Position numbers and translations under genes: made by a program. From JAYWIG01 sp043789035 (lineage in GTDB: Bacteria > Pseudomonadota > Gammaproteobacteria > Burkholderiales > Burkholderiaceae_E), in assembly GCA_043789035.1 (NCBI GenBank), contig JAYWIG010000206.1, positions 1-10,746 on the forward strand: DNA of 10,746 bases, read 5' to 3'. A model generated the notes under the pieces. The model was not told the origin of the DNA and ran no database searches. It saw only the letters and a list, made by a program, of their open reading frames with translations. The stretch's first letter is position 1, and each line of letters starts with the position of its first letter. This document shows positions 1-7,665 of this stretch, piece by piece.

Positions 1-10
1 GAGTTATACC

Positions 11-613
11 GTGATTTCAAGTGCAGGATTACTACTAGCTGCTGGAAAAGGAACGAGATTCGACCAAAGTGGCATTGAAAACAAACTGCTTGCAAGGTCC
101 CGGGATGGCGTTCCCGTCATAACGTATAGCGCGTTAAATCTAGCTGCGGCTGTCGAAAATCGAATTGCTGTGATTAGACCGGGTGCAGCAAATGTCAGAA
201 AACACCTAAAGCTAGCTGGATACTTGGTTATCGAATGCCCTGATGCTGCCTCAGGTATGGGACACAGCCTTGCTTGGGGGGTGGCCGAGGCGATGAAGCA
301 TTTTGACATGCAAATGTTGATAGTTGCCCTGGCAGACATGCCATCTGTGCAAACAAGCACTATGACCGTACTTTTAGAAGCCGCTGAGAAAACTGAAAAC
401 ATCGTCGCCCCAGTTTTTCAGGGAAAAAGAGGCAATCCGGTGGTGTTTCGAGAAAAGCACTTCGAAAAGCTTTCGCGCTTGACTGGCGACAGAGGGGCAT
501 CGCAGTTTATGAAAAACGAGAAGGTGACCCTTATCGAAGTCGACGACCCCGGAATTCATCGCGATATAGACTCTCCCGAAGATCTAGAAAAATTAACACT
601 CAATCGGCCGTAA
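11..613 (+). CDS. MobA/MocA-like NTP transferase (molybdenum cofactor nucleotidyltransferase family)
   Basis: Cytoplasmic nucleotidyltransferase with a Rossmann-like GT-A fold. Family members transfer CMP or GMP from CTP/GTP onto molybdopterin. The N-terminal nucleotide-binding motif LLLAAGKGTRF is at residues 7-17, with a conserved Lys25. The metal-binding LADMP motif is at 107-111 (Asp109), GKRGNPVVF at 138-146, GDRGA at 159-163, and the C-terminal DIDSPEDL signature at 185-192. At 200 aa the length is normal for the family. The GTG start at 11 has a GAG seven bases upstream and places the motif correctly. However, the frame stays open to the window edge, so an upstream start cannot be excluded. 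It lies 3 bp before the M61 peptidase gene and is probably co-transcribed with it. CTP versus GTP specificity (MocA versus MobA) cannot be told here. No molybdoenzyme gene is visible in the window. Family assignment is firm; the exact substrate is inference. Confidence 0.82.
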   Translation: MISSAGLLLAAGKGTRFDQSGIENKLLARSRDGVPVITYSALNLAAAVENRIAVIRPGAANVRKHLKLAGYLVIECPDAASGMGHSLAWGVAEAMKHFDMQMLIVALADMPSVQTSTMTVLLEAAEKTENIVAPVFQGKRGNPVVFREKHFEKLSRLTGDRGASQFMKNEKVTLIEVDDPGIHRDIDSPEDLEKLTLNRP

Positions 614-616
614 ATT

Positions 617-2479
617 ATGGAACCTATTCAATATAACGTTCATCTATTTGATGCAGCTCGCCACTTGCTGCTGATCGCCATGAAAGTGGAGGCATCAGAA
701 AATGAATTCCTACCCGAGTCGCTGTCGCTGGCGCTTCCGGCTTGGATACCCGGCAGCTATATGGTGCGAGATTTCGCTCGCAACGTTACTGAGATTACGG
801 CACTAGACCTTAGTAAAAGGCGACCATCAGGACTAAAGCTGCAAAAAACCGACAAGAATTCATGGCTGCTGAGCCTAGAACAAAAAAGCAAAGCAGTTAG
901 CGTCAGTATGTTGGTCTATGCGTGGGATTTGTCGGTGCGCGGTGCCCACTTCGACCAAACCCATTGTTTTTTTAATGGGGCCAGTGTTTTTCTTCGTTTA
1001 AGGGGCTTCGAAGATACGGCGCATACCGTGCAGCTGCACACAAATTTGCCAGAGTTAAAAGGCTGGCGAATTGCGACGTCGATGGCGCATAGCAGCGGAT
1101 TGTTGAAAAAACCACTTGAACTCACAGATGCATCGAAAACGCATTTCTTAGCAGCAAACTATGATGAGTTGATTGATCATCCGTTCGAGATAGGAAGTTT
1201 TCAACACTCAAGCTTTAAAGCAGGTGGCACTTTGCACCATGTTGCCATTACCGGCAACGCTAAAGTTGATTGCGATCGGCTTTGTGCCGATCTAAAGACG
1301 ATATGCGAAGCTCAAATTCAATTCTTCGAGCCTTCAAGCAAAAAACCTCCGTATAAGGACTATTGGTTTTTAGTGATGACGGTAGGTGACGGCTATGGTG
1401 GCTTAGAACATAGAGCCAGTACTGCTTTAATTTGTAGCCGCAATGATTTACCTTTTGAGGGTATGCCAAGCTTAAACAAAGATTTGGCTGGCAGCGCAGG
1501 GCATGATGGCTACCAAACATTTTTAGGCCTCGCGAGTCACGAGTTTTTTCATACTTGGAATGTGAAGCGCATTAGGCCAAAAACTTTCGCGCCCTATGAC
1601 CTCGACAAAGAGCACTACACTCGATTACTCTGGGTATTTGAAGGCTTCACTTCCTACTACGACGATTTGTTTCTTGTGCGTACTGAGTTAATCGATGAAA
1701 AGACGTACCTCAAGACACTCGCTAAAACACTCTCCGGTGTTCAAAAAACGCCGGGGCGCTTACGCCAAAGCATTGCCGACTCAAGTTTTGACGCTTGGAC
1801 GAAGTATTACAAACAAGATGAGAACTCTGTCAATGCTATTGTTAGTTATTACACCAAGGGCTCCCTAGTTGCACTTGCGCTTGACTTAACCATTCGCGCA
1901 CGAACCGCAGGTAAAAAAGGAGGCGCTAAATCGCTCGACGATGTGATGCAACTCATGTGGCAGAACTACAAGTTGGGAAAACTTGTTGATGAGAATGACT
2001 TTGTCGCGCTTGTAGAAGAGGCGACGGGTGTCGATGTTTTCTTAGAGGTACAGAGATGGGCCTACGGTACTGAAGACATTGCTTGGCAACCACTTCTGTC
2101 AGAGCTTGGCTTCGAGCTACATTGGAGCAGTGCAAGTGATGATTCGGTTTGGTTGGGGGCTAAGCTCTCAAGTGCAGGTGCAGCTGGGCTCACGGTACAG
2201 AATGCTGTCGGCCATGGCCCACTAGCGCAAGCAGGCATTTCAGCTGGGGATACTCTTGTTGCCATTAATGGAGTTAAAGCGAGTGAATCGTCGCTCAGGG
2301 CATTGCAACAACGAGCCAAGCCAAAGGAAACTATTCAAGTACATGCATTTCGTCGAGATGGACTTATGGCTTTCAATGTTCAACTTGCCGAGCCACCTCT
2401 GCACGACGCTGATATCAAAGCGCTTACAAAGCGTAACAAACAACAACATAATTTGTATGTAAGCTGGCTACAAAAGTAG
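617..2479 (+). CDS. M61 family metallopeptidase with C-terminal PDZ domain (glycyl aminopeptidase-like)
   Basis: Zinc metallopeptidase of the M61 family, whose characterised members remove N-terminal glycine or other residues. The N-terminal beta-rich domain (about 1-200) includes the family-typical ALPAWIPGSYMVRDFARN stretch. The M61 motif GYGGLEH is at 259-265. Zinc ligands are in HEFFH (His308, catalytic Glu309, His312), and the third ligand is probably Glu342 in WVFEGFTSYY. A PDZ domain covers about 510-595, with the carboxylate-binding-type segment LAQAGISAGDTLVAING at 536-552. The length of 620 aa is usual for the family. There is no signal peptide or membrane segment, so it probably acts in the cytoplasm. 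The ATG at 617 starts 3 bp after the preceding stop codon without a clear Shine-Dalgarno sequence, consistent with translational coupling. Physiological substrates of bacterial M61 enzymes are poorly known. Confidence 0.93.
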   Translation: MEPIQYNVHLFDAARHLLLIAMKVEASENEFLPESLSLALPAWIPGSYMVRDFARNVTEITALDLSKRRPSGLKLQKTDKNSWLLSLEQKSKAVSVSMLVYAWDLSVRGAHFDQTHCFFNGASVFLRLRGFEDTAHTVQLHTNLPELKGWRIATSMAHSSGLLKKPLELTDASKTHFLAANYDELIDHPFEIGSFQHSSFKAGGTLHHVAITGNAKVDCDRLCADLKTICEAQIQFFEPSSKKPPYKDYWFLVMTVGDGYGGLEHRASTALICSRNDLPFEGMPSLNKDLAGSAGHDGYQTFLGLASHEFFHTWNVKRIRPKTFAPYDLDKEHYTRLLWVFEGFTSYYDDLFLVRTELIDEKTYLKTLAKTLSGVQKTPGRLRQSIADSSFDAWTKYYKQDENSVNAIVSYYTKGSLVALALDLTIRARTAGKKGGAKSLDDVMQLMWQNYKLGKLVDENDFVALVEEATGVDVFLEVQRWAYGTEDIAWQPLLSELGFELHWSSASDDSVWLGAKLSSAGAAGLTVQNAVGHGPLAQAGISAGDTLVAINGVKASESSLRALQQRAKPKETIQVHAFRRDGLMAFNVQLAEPPLHDADIKALTKRNKQQHNLYVSWLQK

Positions 2480-2507
2480 ATACTCTTTAAGTTATTCTCA
2501 AACTCAA

Positions 2508-3581
2508 ATGATGAAAATGATTACTCTAAGAAGAAAAGCACTGCTTTGCGTTGGCCTCATCGCGGCGGCTGCTACGGTTGGTTGCCAATCAATAGGGCCA
2601 ATAGGGCTAATAGGGCCAAGCACCAATACTGCTCCGGCTTGGGCGCTTCGCCCCCTGCAACTACCTCCTGTAGATCCAAACGCCAGTTATACCGTTCAGG
2701 AGTTCACTTGGAAAGATTCGATACGGAATCGCGAAATTCCGGCGGTGCTGTATTTACCTAAATCGGTGAGCACCGAGGCGGAAAGCAAGGTGCCGTTGGT
2801 AGTTTTCTCCCATGGCCTAGGCGGCTCAAGATATAGCTACAGCCACCTTGGGAAATTTTGGGCCTCCAACGGTATCGCTACCATTGCTCTGCAACACGCC
2901 GGTAGCGACAGAGCTATTTGGACAAGCCAAGGCTTTGCAGTACTAGGTACGCTGAAATCTGCCGCCAATCTTGAAAACGCAATTGCCCGAGCCGTTGACG
3001 TTACTTTCGCTATTGACGCGTTAGGGGCTGACGAGTTGGTGAAGGACAAAATCGACTTCGGCAAAGTGGCTGTAGCAGGACACTCTTTCGGTGCCAATAC
3101 CGCCTTGCTTTCTGCCGGCGCGCAGTTCTATCAAGAAAAAAAACTGACAAGTTACGGCGACAAACGCATTAAGGCGGCAGTCGTGCTTTCAGCACCAGCG
3201 TTACCTGCTTCAGAAAATGCCATGGAAGTTTACGGCAAAATTCGAATTCCAACCTTGCACCTAACTGGTACTCATGATCACACCCCTATTCCGGGCGCAG
3301 TGACCACCGCCGACATGCGCAGGCAGCCTTATGACGCAATACAAGGTGCATCGAAATATTTAGGTGTTTACGACGGCGGCCGCCATAACATGTTTAATGA
3401 CAGAGCTCGGGACGCAACTAGTGAAGCCATTAAAGAATCAGCCAGAGTAACCAGTCTGCAATTTTTTCGCTCAGTGTTTGACTCTCCCGATATACAAGCC
3501 AAGTACCAAGAGGTTTTGCGTAATGGTGCTAGAGCTCGACTAGATAAAGAAAAACTATTTAACTGGGAATCAACAAACTAA
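2508..3581 (+). CDS. Lipoprotein alpha/beta hydrolase (dienelactone hydrolase / PAF-acetylhydrolase-like)
   Basis: Predicted lipid-anchored serine hydrolase exported to the cell envelope. The N-terminus has a positive n-region (KMITLRRK), a hydrophobic core (LLCVGLIAAAA) and a lipobox-like TVGC with the lipidated Cys at residue 26. Gln27 at the +2 position suggests outer-membrane sorting. The alpha/beta hydrolase fold shows an oxyanion-hole motif FSHGLGG (His102-Gly103). The nucleophile elbow is GHSFG (Ser193), the acid is Asp257 in GTHDHTP, and the catalytic His293 lies in GGRHNMF, so the triad is complete. Length is 357 aa. Three ATGs (codons 1, 2 and 4) compete as the start; none has a convincing Shine-Dalgarno sequence, and the first is given. 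It lies 28 bp after the M61 gene on the same strand, so probably in one operon. The substrate is likely a small ester or lactone but cannot be named. Confidence 0.85.
   Translation: MMKMITLRRKALLCVGLIAAAATVGCQSIGPIGLIGPSTNTAPAWALRPLQLPPVDPNASYTVQEFTWKDSIRNREIPAVLYLPKSVSTEAESKVPLVVFSHGLGGSRYSYSHLGKFWASNGIATIALQHAGSDRAIWTSQGFAVLGTLKSAANLENAIARAVDVTFAIDALGADELVKDKIDFGKVAVAGHSFGANTALLSAGAQFYQEKKLTSYGDKRIKAAVVLSAPALPASENAMEVYGKIRIPTLHLTGTHDHTPIPGAVTTADMRRQPYDAIQGASKYLGVYDGGRHNMFNDRARDATSEAIKESARVTSLQFFRSVFDSPDIQAKYQEVLRNGARARLDKEKLFNWESTN
2592..2618 (+). repeat. Three tandem 9-bp units in the lipoprotein linker
   Basis: Three in-frame 9-bp units of the form ataggg(cca/cta) lie just after the lipobox codons of the hydrolase gene. 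They encode the repetitive Gly-Pro-Ile / Gly-Leu-Ile stretch. The position corresponds to the flexible linker between the lipid anchor and the catalytic domain. A slip here would add or remove three residues without a frameshift, so length variation between strains is possible. Confidence 0.6.
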
Positions 3582-3603
3582 AGGCGTGGCTTCAGTTTAG
3601 TTT
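3575..3603. terminator. Inverted repeat spanning both convergent stop codons (possible weak bidirectional terminator)
   Basis: The perfect 8-bp arms aaactaaa (3575-3582) and tttagttt (3596-3603) flank a 13-nt loop. The left arm contains the hydrolase TAA and the right arm overlaps the trpC TAA on the other strand. The stem is almost entirely A/T, and the flanking T-tracts are part of the stem itself. If it terminates at all it would be weak. No other terminator candidate exists in the 20-bp gap between the convergent genes. Confidence 0.3.
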
Positions 3604-4411
3604 AGGCAAACATCGTTTGCAATGCATCGCCCGGATTTTCTGCTCGCATGAAGGCTTCGCCGACTAAAAATGCGTTCACATTGTTTTCACGCATTAGGCG
3701 CACGTCGGCGGCATTCACAATTCCGCTTTCGGTGACCACTAATTTGTCTTTTCCGATTCGAGGCAACAAGTTTAATGTCGTTTGTAGCGTGACCTCAAAA
3801 GTACGCAAGTTACGATTGTTGATACCTAGCAACGGCGTTTTAAGCTTCAATGCTCGTTCAAGTTCTTCACCATCATGAACTTCAACCAGTACATCCATGC
3901 CTAGGCTATGAGCACAGGCTTCTAAATCGGCCATTTGCTGGTCGGTAAGCGCAGAAACAATCAGCAATATGGCATCAGCACCCCAACAACGAGCTTCGAA
4001 TACCTGATACTCGTCGATCATGAAATCTTTGCGTAACACTGGCAAGTCACAAGCCGCACGAGCTTGACGGAGATAATCGGCACTGCCTTGAAAAAACTGC
4101 ACATCCGTCAGTACAGATAAGCAACTCGCACCACCGGCCTCATAACTTTGGGCAATCTCCGACGGCACAAAATGTTCACGAAGAATGCCTTTGCTGGGGC
4201 TGGCTTTTTTAACCTCTGCAATCACCCCTGCTTTGCCTGCTGCAATCGACGCCCGCAAAGCAGACTCGAAACCTCTTGGTTTGATTTGGAAATCCGTCAT
4301 GGCGCCATTGGCTTCGGCTTGCGCACGCATGGCGGCTTTTGAAACAGTTGCTTGGGCAATTGCAATTTCTTGCTCTTTTACCGCAATGATTTTTTGGAGA
4401 ATATCGCTCAT
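3602..4411 (-). CDS. trpC: Indole-3-glycerol phosphate synthase
   Basis: Converts 1-(2-carboxyphenylamino)-1-deoxyribulose 5-phosphate to indole-3-glycerol phosphate, the fourth chemical step of tryptophan synthesis, in the cytoplasm. It is a monofunctional TIM barrel of 269 aa with no fused TrpF domain. Catalytic and binding motifs are all present: AEVKKASPSKG at 65-75 (Glu66, Lys68), LRKDF at 126-130 (Lys128, the likely general acid), LVEVHD at 175-180 (Glu177), GINNRNL at 196-202 (Asn198), and TESGI at 227-231 (Ser229). The ATG start follows an AAAGAAG-type Shine-Dalgarno sequence. It lies 11 bp after the trpD stop and is the last gene of the trpL-E-G-D-C unit. It is convergent with the lipoprotein hydrolase. 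The next trp genes (trpF, trpB, trpA) are not in the window. Confidence 0.97.
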   Translation of the reverse strand: MSDILQKIIAVKEQEIAIAQATVSKAAMRAQAEANGAMTDFQIKPRGFESALRASIAAGKAGVIAEVKKASPSKGILREHFVPSEIAQSYEAGGASCLSVLTDVQFFQGSADYLRQARAACDLPVLRKDFMIDEYQVFEARCWGADAILLIVSALTDQQMADLEACAHSLGMDVLVEVHDGEELERALKLKTPLLGINNRNLRTFEVTLQTTLNLLPRIGKDKLVVTESGIVNAADVRLMRENNVNAFLVGEAFMRAENPGDALQTMFA

Positions 4412-4422
4412 TGAATACTTCT

Positions 4423-5466
4423 TTAAGCCACTTTTTGTGCGGCAAGATGCGCAGTTTGATCAACAAACTCCGCCAACTTGGCGATCGCCTTACCTTCGGC
4501 AATAACCTTACGCGCCAACTCAATACCCGATGGAATTGTTTTAACAACGTTGGCAGTGTAAAGCGCTGCGCCAGCATTCAACACGACGATTTCTCGCGCT
4601 GTTCCGGGGACATTGCTCAACGCATCAACCAACATATTCTTGCTCTCTTCTGCGTTGGCCACACGAATGGCGCGATTACTCACCATTGGCATTCCAAAAT
4701 CTTCAGGGTGAATTTCATACTCCCGTACCTCGCCATCGATGAGTTCGCCCACCATGGTTGCAGCTCCGAGAGAAACCTCATCCATACCGTCTTTACCGTA
4801 AACCACCATGGCATGCTTGGCACCTAAGCGCTGCAGGCAACGCACCTGAATACCCACTAGGTCGGGATGGAAAACACCCATCAAGATATTGGGGGCGCCA
4901 GCCGGATTTGTCAGCGGCCCGAGGATATTGAAAATCGTTCGAATGCCCATTTCTTTGCGGATCGGCGCGACATTTTTCATTGCAGGATGATGATTCGGCG
5001 CGAACATAAAGCCAATACCAGTTTTCTTAATGCAATCGGCAACTTGTTCCGGCGATAGGCTTAGGCTAACCCCAAGGGCTTCCAGCACATCGGCACTACC
5101 TGATTTCGAAGAAACACCCCGATTGCCATGCTTAGCAACCTTTGCACCCGCAGCTGCCGCGACAAACATCGTGGCGGTAGAGATATTAAAGGTATGGGAG
5201 CTATCGCCACCGGTACCCACGATATCGACAAAGTTCTCAATGTCGTCGACGACGACCTTGCGAGAGAACTCTCTCATCACCTGGGCAGCCGCGGTAATCT
5301 CACCAACGGTTTCTTTCTTGACACGCAGGCTAGTGATAATTGCGGCCGACATCACCGGTGACATTTCGCCACTCATGATCATGCGCATAATTGCAAGCAT
5401 TTCGTCGTGAAAAATTTCTCTATGTTCAATGCAACGCTGGAGCGCTTGTTGGGCAGTTATTGGCAT
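4423..5466 (-). CDS. trpD: Anthranilate phosphoribosyltransferase
   Basis: Transfers the phosphoribosyl group of PRPP to anthranilate, the second step of tryptophan synthesis. The 347-aa length is typical of the stand-alone enzyme, without a TrpG fusion. The PRPP-binding glycine motif GTGGD is at 84-88, followed by HTFNIST. KHGNR is at 112-116 with SSKSGSADVLEALG after it. Arg170 lies in the anthranilate-binding segment. GPLTNP is at 183-188, and the Asp229-Glu230 pair in DGMDEVSLG is the expected magnesium site. The ATG at 5466 is preceded by a modest AGAGA ribosome site. It begins 25 bp after trpG and ends 11 bp before trpC in the same operon. Confidence 0.97.
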   Translation of the reverse strand: MPITAQQALQRCIEHREIFHDEMLAIMRMIMSGEMSPVMSAAIITSLRVKKETVGEITAAAQVMREFSRKVVVDDIENFVDIVGTGGDSSHTFNISTATMFVAAAAGAKVAKHGNRGVSSKSGSADVLEALGVSLSLSPEQVADCIKKTGIGFMFAPNHHPAMKNVAPIRKEMGIRTIFNILGPLTNPAGAPNILMGVFHPDLVGIQVRCLQRLGAKHAMVVYGKDGMDEVSLGAATMVGELIDGEVREYEIHPEDFGMPMVSNRAIRVANAEESKNMLVDALSNVPGTAREIVVLNAGAALYTANVVKTIPSGIELARKVIAEGKAIAKLAEFVDQTAHLAAQKVA

Positions 5467-5491
5467 AATAAATCTCTAAATTTTTTAGCAA

Positions 5492-6055
5492 TTAAATAAG
5501 TAAGAAGTTTTTCAGCAAAGCGTGGCCGTATTCGCTCGCCACCGATTCTGGGTGAAATTGCACACCTTCAATAGGTAAGGTGCGATGTCTCAACCCCATG
5601 ATTTCCCCATCCGAGCTTGTCGCTGTTATTTCTAGTTCAGGGGGCAAACTTGCCACCTCCACAACCAGTGAGTGATACCGAGCTACATCGAACGACATGG
5701 GGAGGTTACGAAACACGCCAGTGGCTTGGGTGCTGATTCGATCGGTTTTACCGTGCATCACTTTTTTCGCACGAATAACATTGCCGCCGAAAGCATAACC
5801 GATGGCTTGATGGCCTAAACAAACACCCAGTATCGGCAGTTTGCCGGAGAAATGTCGAATCACATCAACTGAAATGCCAGCTTCTTTCGGGGAGCAGGGG
5901 CCGGGAGAAATAACAATTCGATCAGGTTTTAAGGCCTCGATTTGTGCAATCGAAATGCAATCGTTGCGATGTGTTTGTACTATCTCGCCTAGCTCACCAA
6001 AGTACTGAACAAGGTTGTAAGTAAACGAATCATAGTTATCAAGCATGAGAAGCAT
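5492..6055 (-). CDS. trpG: Anthranilate synthase glutamine amidotransferase subunit
   Basis: Hydrolyses glutamine and delivers ammonia to TrpE for anthranilate formation. It is a class I glutamine amidotransferase of 187 aa from the start chosen here. The N-terminus is MLLMLDNYDSFTYNLVQYFG. The triad is Cys79 in GVCLGHQ with His168 and Glu170 in FHPES. I chose the ATG at 6055 rather than the longer frame opening at 6076. GGAGG lies five bases before 6055, and homologues begin right at this MLxMxDNYDSF segment. The gene overlaps the 3' end of trpE by 17 nt, and its ribosome-binding site lies inside trpE, so the two subunits are probably translationally coupled to keep stoichiometry. Small-subunit enzymes of this type can also serve PabB in some bacteria; whether this one does is unknown. 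Confidence 0.96.
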   Translation of the reverse strand: MLLMLDNYDSFTYNLVQYFGELGEIVQTHRNDCISIAQIEALKPDRIVISPGPCSPKEAGISVDVIRHFSGKLPILGVCLGHQAIGYAFGGNVIRAKKVMHGKTDRISTQATGVFRNLPMSFDVARYHSLVVEVASLPPELEITATSSDGEIMGLRHRTLPIEGVQFHPESVASEYGHALLKNFLLI

Positions 6056-7568
6056 TGGCGCCTCCAATCTCAACAAGCTCAGCGGCGCGAATTACGGCGC
6101 GTACCTTGGCTTCGGTTTCCTGCCATTCAGCCATGGGGCTGGAGTCATACACAATCCCTGCAGCTGCTTGAGTAAAGAGATTGCCGTCCTTAATGACAGC
6201 GGTACGAATCGCAATGGCAACGTCCATTTCGCCGGAATAACTCAAGTACCCGCAAGCACCGCCATATATGCCGCGCTTAGTCAGTTCTAACTCATCAATC
6301 AATTCCATTGCGCGTACTTTCGGTGCACCGGTCAACGTACCGGCTGGGAATGTAGCGCGCAAAACATCAATCGCATCTACGTCTGGATTTAATAATCCAT
6401 CGACGTTCGACACGATATGCTGCACATGGGAATACTTTTCGATCACACAAGTTTCGGTCACTTTGACTGAACCTATTTGCGCGATGCGGCCAATATCGTT
6501 GCGAGCCAGGTCAATCAGCATGAGATGTTCGGCACGCTCTTTAGGGTCGGCCAACAATTCATCGGCGAGGGCTTTGTCCTGCGCAGGTGTGTTGCCGCGC
6601 TTGCGAGTTCCCGCCAGTGGGCGAATTGTCACTTTCGTCGCGGCTTTACTTGTCGCGGTTTTTTCAACCATTTCTTGTCGAACCAAAATTTCCGGCGACG
6701 CGCCAACGACTTGAAAATCGCCGAAATCATAGTAGTACATATAAGGCGACGGATTCACCGCACGCAAAGATCGATAAAACGATAAGGGCGAATGGGCAAA
6801 CGGTTTTTGCATCAACTGGCCGACTTGCACTTGCATTAAATCGCCGGCAATGATGTACTCGCGCGCTTTTTCGGCAGCCCTCAGATAATCGGCTTGCGCA
6901 AAGTGCCGCTGAACAGGCTGCTCTTCGCTAGGTGCGGGCACAGGCTCAATGGCTGGGCTGGCTAACTTGGTAACCAACTCACGAAGGCGTTTTTTAGCCT
7001 GTGAATAAGCCTCGGGGGCTTGCGTATCGGCATATACGAGCAGGTAAAGTTTGCCCTGTAGGTTGTCAACAATTGCAAGCTCATCAGTCACCATCAAGAG
7101 TAAATCCGGCGTACCGATTAAATCTGGCTTTTTGCAGGCGCCGAGCTTAGGTTCAATAAACCGAACTAAATCGTAACCAAAATAGCCCGCTAAACCACCG
7201 CAAAATCTCGGCAAGCCCGGTCGAGTTGCCGCGTTATAACGAGCCTTAAAGCTGCGAACAAATTCAAGCGGGTCGCCGCTGTGAGTTTCCACAACCTTGC
7301 CGTTTGTAATCACTTCGATGTGAGCTTCGGCAGACTCTTCGGCGTAGGCACGAACTTGCGTGCTCGCAGGCAAACCAATAAAAGAGTAGCGGCCAAAACG
7401 TTCGCCACCGACCACTGATTCGAGCAAGAAAGAGTTAGCTCGCTTATCGCGATCGACCAACTTCACATAAACAGACAGCGGCGTATCGAGATCGGCCAAG
7501 CATTCGGCTAGTAAGGGTACGCGGTTGTAGCCTTGATCGGCAAGGGCTTTGAATTCAATTTCGGTCAT
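6039..7568 (-). CDS. trpE: Anthranilate synthase component I
   Basis: Converts chorismate and ammonia to anthranilate, the committed step of tryptophan synthesis, with TrpG supplying the ammonia. Length is 509 aa. The N-terminal regulatory region carries the tryptophan feedback-site motif LLES at 48-51. The C-terminal chorismate-binding domain has RPLAGTRKRG (from Arg316), HLMLIDLARNDIGR around 348-361 with Asp353, and FPAGTLTGAPK at 407-417. The ATG at 7568 has only a weak GAG ribosome site 8 nt upstream. It is the first structural gene of the operon, 86 nt after the trpL stop codon. The last 17 nt overlap trpG. Regulation is expected at two levels: allosteric inhibition through LLES, and transcription attenuation in the leader. 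The LLES motif and operon place argue for TrpE rather than the homologue PabB. Confidence 0.97.
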   Translation of the reverse strand: MTEIEFKALADQGYNRVPLLAECLADLDTPLSVYVKLVDRDKRANSFLLESVVGGERFGRYSFIGLPASTQVRAYAEESAEAHIEVITNGKVVETHSGDPLEFVRSFKARYNAATRPGLPRFCGGLAGYFGYDLVRFIEPKLGACKKPDLIGTPDLLLMVTDELAIVDNLQGKLYLLVYADTQAPEAYSQAKKRLRELVTKLASPAIEPVPAPSEEQPVQRHFAQADYLRAAEKAREYIIAGDLMQVQVGQLMQKPFAHSPLSFYRSLRAVNPSPYMYYYDFGDFQVVGASPEILVRQEMVEKTATSKAATKVTIRPLAGTRKRGNTPAQDKALADELLADPKERAEHLMLIDLARNDIGRIAQIGSVKVTETCVIEKYSHVQHIVSNVDGLLNPDVDAIDVLRATFPAGTLTGAPKVRAMELIDELELTKRGIYGGACGYLSYSGEMDVAIAIRTAVIKDGNLFTQAAAGIVYDSSPMAEWQETEAKVRAVIRAAELVEIGGANASHA

Positions 7569-7618
7569 GATGTAGGCTCAACGGAGGAGCAATGAACTTT
7601 GTTACGTGAATACGCCGC

Positions 7619-7665
7619 AAAAATAGCCGCGCTTGAGTGCAATGGAACTAGGGATTAGCGCCAGC
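7619..7665 (-). terminator. trp attenuator: putative intrinsic terminator overlapping the Trp codons
   Basis: On the minus strand the arms GCTGGCGCT (7665-7657) and AGCGCGGC (7633-7626) can form eight base pairs (six G-C, one U-A, one G-U) with a single bulged G. The loop is 23 nt, and TATTTTT (7625-7619) follows immediately. The 5' arm contains the last Trp codon, the Arg codon and the first base of the trpL stop, so a ribosome on the Trp codons would physically block the hairpin. An alternative weaker pairing, GGTGC (7668-7664) with GCACT (7640-7636), shares two bases with the 5' arm and may compete. The large loop and the interrupted T-run are weaknesses. Folding was done by eye. Confidence 0.6.

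Noticed and set aside
4423..4425. Fusion of trpD with trpG or trpC with trpF
   Set aside because: Each gene has its own stop and start and a normal single-domain length; no TrpF motifs follow TrpC before its stop at 3602.
4411..4827. Plus-strand open frame opposite trpD
   Set aside because: Antisense shadow of trpD without recognisable domains or a ribosome site.
6268..6714. Long plus-strand open frame opposite trpE
   Set aside because: It lies entirely within the well-conserved trpE gene on the other strand, has no family motifs, and is a codon-bias shadow.
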